In this document: positions 54,701 through 64,000 of the stretch, one piece after another
Numbering within the stretch: the first letter of the stretch is position 1
Layout of the letters: every line of letters starts with the position of its first letter
Assembly (NCBI RefSeq): GCF_027942865.1
Contig: NC_134520.1
Span: 35,193,688-35,257,687, forward strand
Direction of reading: 5' to 3'
Origin: Odontesthes bonariensis
Lineage: Eukaryota > Chordata > Actinopteri > Atheriniformes > Atherinopsidae
Length of the DNA stretch: 64,000 nt
The notes under the pieces: generated by a model
The model's database searches: none
Told to the model about the DNA's origin: nothing
Seen by the model: the letters and a program-made list of their open reading frames with translations, nothing else
Program-made: the position numbers and the translations under genes

Positions 54701-57700
54701 TAAAGTTTGAATGGTGTCTCTAGCTGAAAGCATGCAGAAGTAGTTAGGTTGGAAAGAGGAGGAAGTTTTAGAAGAGCTGAAAGCAGTTTCCATTCATTTG
54801 AATGACGGGAAAATTTGAATAAAAGTAGAATATATTAAAAAGTGTAAAAGTTAGAAACACCAAAAATGAAAGCAGGAATCTGCTGAAAGAGCTGAACATT
54901 TTGATACCAAAATTGTTGAAATAGCTGAAAGTATGCAGAAGTAGTTAGGTGCCGAAAACTGGTGGAATAATAACTAGAAAGAGCTGTTCCTGCGAAACAG
55001 CAGTGAGAATGCTTATGAGCTGAATAGGGATAGCTGACCATGCTAAAAGAGCTGAAAATAGTTCAATTTTAGCAGTAATTCTGTTGCTGAGGTATTGGTT
55101 GAAGGAATTTTGTGATTTTTTTTGTGTACAACCAAACTTAACATTGGAGTTAGTCAGAGAATTTGAGAGTTAGATCTCGGTTCAAGGCTCATAGCTGAAA
55201 TTCTGTAATTGTGAGCTCTTTAGTAGTTACATTAGCTGAAAGAGGACAATTTTACCTACATTTTAAGGTACAATTTGTTTCTCTAAGTTAAACTGTATGA
55301 AAGTTATAGGAATTTGTTTGAAAAAACTGAAAAAGTTTAAACTTATCAGCACAAACTCAACTGTGTGCTCATTCATGAAAACCAAGAAGGAGCAAAATGT
55401 TCATGTTTTTGAAACTGTCATATTTCAAAATTTGATGAAGATTTTAAAAAGCTAAAACAATTGGTGATAGCTGAATGTCTTGTGACCCATTTAAAGTTTG
55501 AAGGGTGTCTCTGGCTGAAAGCATGCAGAAGTAGTTAGGTTGGAAAGAGGAGGAAGTTTTAGAAGAGCTGAAAGCAGTTTCCATTCATTTGAATGACGGG
55601 AAAATTTGAATAAAAGTAGAATATATTAAAAAGTGTAAAAGTTAGAAACACCAAAAATGAAAGCAGGAATCTGCTGAAAGAGCTGAACATTTTGATACCA
55701 AAATTGTTGAAATAGCTGAAAGTATGCAGAAGTAGTTAGGTGCCGAAAACTGGTGGAATAATAACTAGAAAGAGCTGTTCCTGCGAAACAGCAGTGAGAA
55801 TGCTTATGAGCTGAATAGGGATAGCTGACCATGCTAAAAGAGCTGAAAATAGTTCAATTTTAGCAGTAATTCTGTTGCTGAGGTATTGGTTGAAGGAATT
55901 TTGTGATTTTTTTTGTGTACAACCAAACTTAACATTGGAGTTAGTCAGAGAATTTGAGAGTTAGATCTCGGTTCAAGGCTCATAGCTGAAATTCTGTAAT
56001 TGTGAGCTCTTTAGTAGTTACATTAGCTGAAAGAGGACAATTTTACCTACATTTTAAGGTACAATTTGTTTCTCTAAGTTAAACTGTATGAAAGTTATAG
56101 GAATTTGTTTGAAAAAACTGAAAAAGTTTAAACTTATCAGCACAAACTCAACTGTGTGCTCATTCATGAAAACCAAGAAGGAGCAAAATGTTCATGTTTT
56201 TGAAACTGTCATATTTCAAAATTGGATGAAGATTTTAAAAAGCTAAAACAATTGGTGATAGCTGAATGTCTTGTGACCCATTTAAAGTTTGAAGGGTGTC
56301 TCTGGCTGAAAGCATGCAGAAGTAGTTAGGTTGGAAAGAGGAGGAAGTTTTAGAAGAGCTGAAAGCAGTTTCCATTCATTTGAATGACGGTAAAATTTGA
56401 ATAAAAGTAGAATATATTAAAAAGTGTAAAAGTTAGAAACACCAAAAATGAAAGCAGGAACCTGCTGAAAGAACTGAACATTTTGATACCAAAATTGTTG
56501 AAATAGCTGAAAGTATGCAGAAGTAGTTAGGTGCCGAAAACTGGTGGAATAATAACTAGAAAGAGCTGTTCCTGCGAAACAGCAGTGAGAATGCTTATGA
56601 GCTTAATGGGGATAGCTGACCATGCTAAAAAAGCTGAAAATAGTTCAATTTTAGCAGTAATTCTGTTGCTGAGGTATTGGTTGAAGGAATTTGTGATTTT
56701 GTTTTGTGTACTACCAAACTTAACATTGGAGTTAGTCAGAGAATTTGAGAGTTTGATCTCGGTTCATGGCTCATAGCTGAAATTCTGTAAATGTGAGCTC
56801 TTTAGTAGTTACATTAGCTGAAAGAGGACAAGTTTACCTACATATTAATGTATAATTTGTTTCTCTAAGTTAAACTGTATGAAAGTTGTAGGAATTTGTT
56901 TTAAAAAACTGAAAAATTTTAAACTTATCAGCACGCACTCAACTGTGTGCTCATTCTTTAAAACCAAGAATGGGCAAAATGTTCATGTTTTTGAAACTGT
57001 CATATTTCAAAATTGGATGAAGATTTTAAAAAGCTGAAACAATTGGTAATAGCTGAATGTCTTGTGACCCATTTAAAGTTTGAATGGTGTCTCTAGCTGA
57101 AAGCATGCAGAAGTAGTTAGGTTGGAAAGAGGAGGAAGTTTTAGAAGAGCTGAAAGCAGTTTCCATTCATTTGAATGACGGGAAAATTTGAATAAAAGTA
57201 GAATATATTAAAAAGTGTAAAAGTTAGAAACACCAAAAATGAAAGCAGGAATCTGCTGAAAGAGCTGAACATTTTGATACCAAAATTGTTGAAATAGCTG
57301 AAAGTATGCAGAAGTAGTTAGGTGCCGAAAACTGGTGGAATAATAACTAGAAAGAGCTGTTCCTGAGAAACAGCAGTGAGAATGCTTATGAGCTGAATAG
57401 GGATAGCTGACCATGCTAAAAGAGCTGAAAATAGTTCAATTTTAGCAGTAATTCTGTTGCTGAGGTATTGGTTGAAGGAATTTTGTGATTTTTTTTGTGT
57501 ACTACCAAACTTAACATTGGAGTTAGTCAGAGAATTTGAGAGTTTGATCTCGGTTCAAGGCTCATAGCTGAAATTCTGTAATTGTGAGCTCTTTAGTAGT
57601 TACATTAGCTGAAAGAGGACAATTTTACCTACATTTTAAGGTACAATTTGTTTCTCTAAGTTAAACTGTATGAAAGTTATAGGAATTTGTTTGAAAAAAC

Positions 57701-60700
57701 TGAAAAAGTTTAAACTTATCAGCACAAACTCAACTGTGTGCTCATTCATGAAAACCAAGAAGGAGCAAAATGTTCATGTTTTTGAAACTGTCATATTTCA
57801 AAATTGGATGAAGATTTTAAAAAGCTAAAACAATTGGTGATAGCTGAATGTCTTGTGACCCATTTAAAGTTTGAAGGGTGTCTCTGGCTGAAAGCATGCA
57901 GAAGTAGTTAGGTTGGAAAGAGGAGGAAGTTTTAGAAGAGCTGAAAGCAGTTTCCATTCATTTGAATGACGGGAAAATTTGAATAAAAGTAGAATATATT
58001 AAAAAGTGTAAAAGTTAGAAACACCAAAAATGAAAGCAGGAATCTGCTGAAAGAGCTGAACATTTTGATACCAAAATTGTTGAAATAGCTGAAAGTATGC
58101 AGAAGTAGTTAGGTGCCGAAAACTGGTGGAATAATAACTAGAAAGAGCTGTTCCTGCGAAACAGCAGTGAGAATGCTTATGAGCTGAATAGGGATAGCTA
58201 ACCATGCTAAAAGAGCTGAAAATAGTTCAATTTTAGCATTAATTCTGTTGCTGAGGTATTGGTTGAAGTAATTTTGTGATTTTTTTGTGTACTACCAAAC
58301 TTAACATTGGAGTTAGTCAGAGAATTTGAGAGTTTGATCTCGGTTCAAGGCTCATAGCTGAAATTCTGTAATTGTGAGCTCTTTAGTAGTTACATTAGCT
58401 GAAAGAGGACAATTTTACCCACATTTTAAGGTACAATTTGTTTCTCCAAGTTAAACTGTATGAAAGTTATAGGAATTTGTTTGAAAAAACTGAAAAAGTT
58501 TAAACTTATCAGCACAAACTCAACTGTGTGCTCATTCATGAAAACCAAGAAGGAGCAAAATGTTCATGTTTTTGAAACTGTCATATTTCAAAATTGGATG
58601 AAGATTTTAAAAAGCTGAAACAATTGGTAATAGCTGAATGTCTTGTGACCCATTTAAAGTTTGAATGGTGTCTCTAGCTGAAAGCATGCAGAAGTAGTTA
58701 GGTTGGAAAGAGGAGGAAGTTTTAGAAGAGCTGAAAGCAGTTTCCATTCATTTGAATGACGGGAAAATTTGAATAAAAGTAGAATATATTAAAAAGTGTA
58801 AAAGTTAGAAACACCAAAAATGAAAGCAGGAATCTGCTGAAAGAGCTGAACATTTTGATACCAAAATTGTTGAAATAGCTGAAAGTATGCAGAAGTAGTT
58901 AGGTGCCGAAAACTGGTGGAATAATAACTAGAAAGAGCTGTTCCTGAGAAACAGCAGTGAGAATGCTTATGAGCTGAATAGGGATAGCTGACCATGCTAA
59001 AAGAGCTGAAAATAGTTCAATTTTAGCAGTAATTCTGTTGCTGAGGTATTGGTTGAAGGAATTTTGTGATTTTTTTTGTGTACTACCAAACTTAACATTG
59101 GAGTTAGTCAGAGAATTTGAGAGTTTGATCTCGGTTCAAGGCTCATAGCTGAAATTCTGTAATTGTGAGCTCTTTAGTAGTTACATTAGCTGAAAGAGGA
59201 CAATTTTACCTACATTTTAAGGTACAATTTGTTTCTCTAAGTTAAACTGTATGAAAGTTATAGGAATTTGTTTGAAAAAACTGAAAAAGTTTAAACTTAT
59301 CAGCACAAACTCAACTGTGTGCTCATTCATGAAAACCAAGAAGGAGCAAAATGTTCATGTTTTTGAAACTGTCATATTTCAAAATTGGATGAAGATTTTA
59401 AAAAGCTAAAACAATTGGTGATAGCTGAATGTCTTGTGACCCATTTAAAGTTTGAAGGGTGTCTCTGGCTGAAAGCATGCAGAAGTAGTTAGGTTGGAAA
59501 GAGGAGGAAGTTTTAGAAGAGCTGAAAGCAGTTTCCATTCATTTGAATGACGGGAAAATTTGAATAAAAGTAGAATATATTAAAAAGTGTAAAAGTTAGA
59601 AACACCAAAAATGAAAGCAGGAATCTGCTGAAAGAGCTGAACATTTTGATACCAAAATTGTTGAAATAGCTGAAAGTATGCAGAAGTAGTTAGGTGCCGA
59701 AAACTGGTGGAATAATAACTAGAAAGAGCTGTTCCTGCGAAACAGCAGTGAGAATGCTTATGAGCTGAATAGGGATAGCTAACCATGCTAAAAGAGCTGA
59801 AAATAGTTCAATTTTAGCATTAATTCTGTTGCTGAGGTATTGGTTGAAGTAATTTTGTGATTTTTTTGTGTACTACCAAACTTAACATTGGAGTTAGTCA
59901 GAGAATTTGAGAGTTTGATCTCGGTTCAAGGCTCATAGCTGAAATTCTGTAATTGTGAGCTCTTTAGTAGTTACATTAGCTGAAAGAGGACAATTTTACC
60001 CACATTTTAAGGTACAATTTGTTTCTCCAAGTTAAACTGTATGAAAGTTATAGGAATTTGTTTGAAAAAACTGAAAAAGTTTAAACTTATCAGCACAAAC
60101 TCAACTGTGTGCTCATTCATGAAAACCAAGAAGGAGCAAAATGTTCATGTTTTTGAAACTGTCATATTTCAAAATTTGATGAAGATTTTAAAAAGCTAAA
60201 ACAATTGGTGATAGCTGAATGTCTTGTGACCCATTTAAAGTTTGAAGGGTGTCTCTGGCTGAAAGCATGCAGAAGTAGTTAGGTTGGAAAGAGGAGGAAG
60301 TTTTAGAAGAGCTGAAAGCAGTTTCCATTCATTTGAATGACGGGAAAATTTGAATAAAAGTAGAATATATTAAAAAGTGTAAAAGTTAGAAACACCAAAA
60401 ATGAAAGCAGGAATCTGCTGAAAGAGCTGAACATTTTGATACCAAAATTGTTGAAATAGCTGAAAGTATGCAGAAGTAGTTAGGTGCCGAAAACTGGTGG
60501 AATAATAACTAGAAAGAGCTGTTCCTGCGAAACAGCAGTGAGAATGCTTATGAGCTGAATAGGGATAGCTGACCATGCTAAAAGAGCTGAAAATAGTTCA
60601 ATTTTAGCAGTAATTCTGTTGCTGAGGTATTGGTTGAAGGAATTTTGTGATTTTTTTTTGTGTACAACCAAACTTAACATTGGAGTTAGTCAGAGAATTT

Positions 60701-63700
60701 GAGAGTTAGATCTCGGTTCAAGGCTCATAGCTGAAATTCTGTAATTGTGAGCTCTTTAGTAGTTACATTAGCTGAAAGAGGACAATTTTACCTACATTTT
60801 AAGGTACAATTTGTTTCTCTAAGTTAAACTGTATGAAAGTTATAGGAATTTGTTTGAAAAAACTGAAAAAGTTTAAACTTATCAGCACAAACTCAACTGT
60901 GTGCTCATTCATGAAAACCAAGAAGGAGCAAAATGTTCATGTTTTTGAAACTGTCATATTTCAAAATTGGATGAAGATTTTAAAAAGCTAAAACAATTGG
61001 TGATAGCTGAATGTCTTGTGACCCATTTAAAGTTTGAAGGGTGTCTCTGGCTGAAAGCATGCAGAAGTAGTTAGGTTGGAAAGAGGAGGAAGTTTTAGAA
61101 GAGCTGAAAGCAGTTTCCATTCATTTGAATGACGGTAAAATTTGAATAAAAGTAGAATATATTAAAAAGTGTAAAAGTTAGAAACACCAAAAATGAAAGC
61201 AGGAACCTGCTGAAAGAACTGAACATTTTGATACCAAAATTGTTGAAATAGCTGAAAGTATGCAGAAGTAGTTAGGTGCCGAAAACTGGTGGAATAATAA
61301 CTAGAAAGAGCTGTTCCTGCGAAACAGCAGTGAGAATGCTTATGAGCTTAATGGGGATAGCTGACCATGCTAAAAAAGCTGAAAATAGTTCAATTTTAGC
61401 AGTAATTCTGTTGCTGAGGTATTGGTTGAAGGAATTTGTGATTTTGTTTTGTGTACTACCAAACTTAACATTGGAGTTAGTCAGAGAATTTGAGAGTTTG
61501 ATCTCGGTTCATGGCTCATAGCTGAAATTCTGTAAATGTGAGCTCTTTAGTAGTTACATTAGCTGAAAGAGGACAAGTTTACCTACATATTAATGTATAA
61601 TTTGTTTCTCTAAGTTAAACTGTATGAAAGTTGTAGGAATTTGTTTTAAAAAACTGAAAAATTTTAAACTTATCAGCACGCACTCAACTGTGTGCTCATT
61701 CTTTAAAACCAAGAATGGGCAAAATGTTCATGTTTTTGAAACTGTCATATTTCAAAATTGGATGAAGATTTTAAAAAGCTGAAACAATTGGTAATAGCTG
61801 AATGTCTTGTGACCCATTTAAAGTTTGAATGGTGTCTCTAGCTGAAAGCATGCAGAAGTAGTTAGGTTGGAAAGAGGAGGAAGTTTTAGAAGAGCTGAAA
61901 GCAGTTTCCATTCATTTGAATGACGGGAAAATTTGAATAAAAGTAGAATATATTAAAAAGTGTAAAAGTTAGAAACACCAAAAATGAAAGCAGGAATCTG
62001 CTGAAAGAGCTGAACATTTTGATACCAAAATTGTTGAAATAGCTGAAAGTATGCAGAAGTAGTTAGGTGCCGAAAACTGGTGGAATAATAACTAGAAAGA
62101 GCTGTTCCTGCGAAACAGCAGTGAGAATGCTTATGAGCTGAATAGGGATAGCTGACCATGCTAAAAGAGCTGAAAATAGTTCAATTTTAGCAGTAATTCT
62201 GTTGCTGAGGTATTGGTTGAAGGAATTTTGTGATTTTTTTTGTGTACTACCAAACTTAACATTGGAGTTAGTCAGAGAATTTGAGAGTTTGATCTCGGTT
62301 CAAGGCTCATAGCTGAAATTCTGTAATTGTGAGCTCTTTAGTAGTTACATTAGCTGAAAGAGGACAATTTTACCTACATTTTAAGGTACAATTTGTTTCT
62401 CTAAGTTAAACTGTATGAAAGTTATAGGAATTTGTTTGAAAAAACTGAAAAAGTTTAAACTTATCAGCACAAACTCAACTGTGTGCTCATTCATGAAAAC
62501 CAAGAAGGAGCAAAATGTTCATGTTTTTGAAACTGTCATATTTCAAAATTGGATGAAGATTTTAAAAAGCTAAAACAATTGGTGATAGCTGAATGTCTTG
62601 TGACCCATTTAAAGTTTGAAGGGTGTCTCTGGCTGAAAGCATGCAGAAGTAGTTAGGTTGGAAAGAGGAGGAAGTTTTAGAAGAGCTGAAAGCAGTTTCC
62701 ATTCATTTGAATGACGGGAAAATTTGAATAAAAGTAGAATATATTAAAAAGTGTAAAAGTTAGAAACACCAAAAATGAAAGCAGGAATCTGCTGAAAGAG
62801 CTGAACATTTTGATACCAAAATTGTTGAAATAGCTGAAAGTATGCAGAAGTAGTTAGGTGCCGAAAACTGTTGGAATAATAACTAGAAAGAGCTGTTCCT
62901 GCGAAACAGCAGTGAGAATGCTTATGAGCTGAATAGGGATAGCTAACCATGCTAAAAGAGCTGAAAATAGTTCAATTTTAGCATTAATTCTGTTGCTGAG
63001 GTATTGGTTGAAGGAATTTTGTGATTTTTTTGTGTACTACCAAACTTAACATTGGAGTTAGTCAGAGAATTTGAGAGTTTGATCTCGGTTCAAGGCTCAT
63101 AGCTGAAATTCTGTAATTGTGAGCTCTTTAGTAGTTACATTAGCTGAAAGAGGACAATTTTACCCACATTTTAAGGTACAATTTGTTTCTCCAAGTTAAA
63201 CTGTATGAAAGTTATAGGAATTTGTTTGAAAAAACTGAAAAAGTTGAAACTTATCAGCACAAACTCAACTGTGTGCTCATTCATGAAAACCAAGAAGGAG
63301 CAAAATGTTCATGTTTTTGAAACTGTCATATTTCAAAATTGGATGAAGATTTTAAAAAGCTGAAACAATTGGTGATGGCTGAATGTCTTGTGACCCATTT
63401 AAAGTTTGAATGGTGTCTCTGGCTGTTAGCATGCAGAAGTAGTGAGGTTGGAAAGAGGAGGAAGTTTTAGAAGAGCTGAAAGCAGTTTCCATTCATTTGA
63501 ATGACGGGAAAATTTGAATAAAAGTAGAATATATTAAAAAGTGTAAAAGTTAGAAACACCAAAAATGAAAGCAGGAACCTGCTGAAAGAGCTGAACATTT
63601 TGATACCAAAATTGTTGAAATAGCTGAAAGTATGCAGAAGTAGTTAGGTTCCGAAAACTGGTGGAATAATAACTAGAAAGAGCTGTTCCTGCGAAACAGC

Positions 63701-64000
63701 AGTGAGAATGCTTACGAGCTGAATAGGGATAGCTGACCATGCTAAAAGAGCTGAAAATAGTTCAATTTTAGCAGTAATTCTGTTGCTGAGGTATTGGTTG
63801 AAGGAATTTTGTGATTTTTTTGTGTACTACCAAACTTAACATTGGAGTTAGTCAGAGAATTTGAGAGTTTGATCTCGGTTCAAGGCTCATAGCTGAAATT
63901 CTGTAATTGTGAGCTCTTTAGTAGTTACATTAGCTGAAAGAGGACAATTTTACCCACATTTTAAGGTACAATTTGTTTCTCCAAGTTAAACTGTATGAAA
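51800..64000. repeat. ~790-bp satellite array, about 15 units, continues past window
   Basis: Tandem units of about 790 bp, with equivalent positions at 52464, 53255, 54045, 54835, 55626, 56416, 57208, 57999, 58789, 59580, 60370, 61161, 61953, 62744 and 63534. Internal GCTGAAA-type motifs are frequent. Units come in recognisable variants arranged in higher-order blocks. A minus-strand 68-codon frame recurs in most units but begins in low-complexity sequence and has no known domain. I regard it as a by-product of the repeat. Confidence 0.96.

Noticed and set aside
52464-63740. A recurring 68-aa minus-strand frame in most satellite units (begins MVSYPYSAHKHSHCCF)
   Set aside because: Conservation follows from homogenisation of the array. 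It has no known domain or splice context, some units (56416, 61161) lack it, and silent sites are no more variable than the rest of the unit.

Overview
This is genomic DNA from a bony fish (teleost). The evidence is split genes with GT-AG introns, a recognisable vertebrate splicing-factor gene, interferon-stimulated genes of the fish IFIT type, and dense fish-type transposons (hAT, Harbinger, piggyBac, Kolobok-like, Tc1, L2-like LINEs). Nothing points to bacteria: there are no operons, ribosome binding sites or CRISPR arrays.

Left block (1-7420, + strand): the 3' two thirds of prpf38a, the U4/U6.U5 tri-snRNP splicing factor. Eight exons are readable, from the end of the conserved PRP38 domain through the acidic hinge and the arginine/serine tail to the stop at 7170-7172. 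Every large intron carries a transposable element, four of them with clear target-site duplications. Then comes an intergenic hAT element with a BED-finger remnant (7845-8701).

Middle block (8930-48300, - strand): a tandem array of IFIT genes (interferon-induced proteins with tetratricopeptide repeats). It has one broken 3' remnant (8930-9486) and four intact genes, called A-D here from left to right. Each has an 8-nt first coding segment (ATGATGAG) in a small exon behind a TATA box and an ISRE-like element. A 4.1-8.1 kb intron follows, and a single exon holds the rest of the protein (435-438 aa). Introns of A-C share a Harbinger element, a piggyBac-type element and duplicated pieces of an LTR-retrotransposon (primer-binding site plus gag start). 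Intron D is filled with LINEs and nested hAT elements. The shared insertions give the order of the duplications.

Right block (about 50490-64000 and beyond): a duplicated piece of the DNA that lies upstream of the IFIT promoters, followed by a large array of a ~790-bp AT-rich satellite with higher-order structure. The same satellite, in 1-3 copies, separates the IFIT genes, so it probably took part in expansion of the cluster by unequal exchange.

The main point of interest is the architecture: an antiviral effector family expanding in a cassette of gene, promoter, transposon-loaded intron and satellite spacer. Protein identities are by recognition of family motifs. No alignment or search was run.
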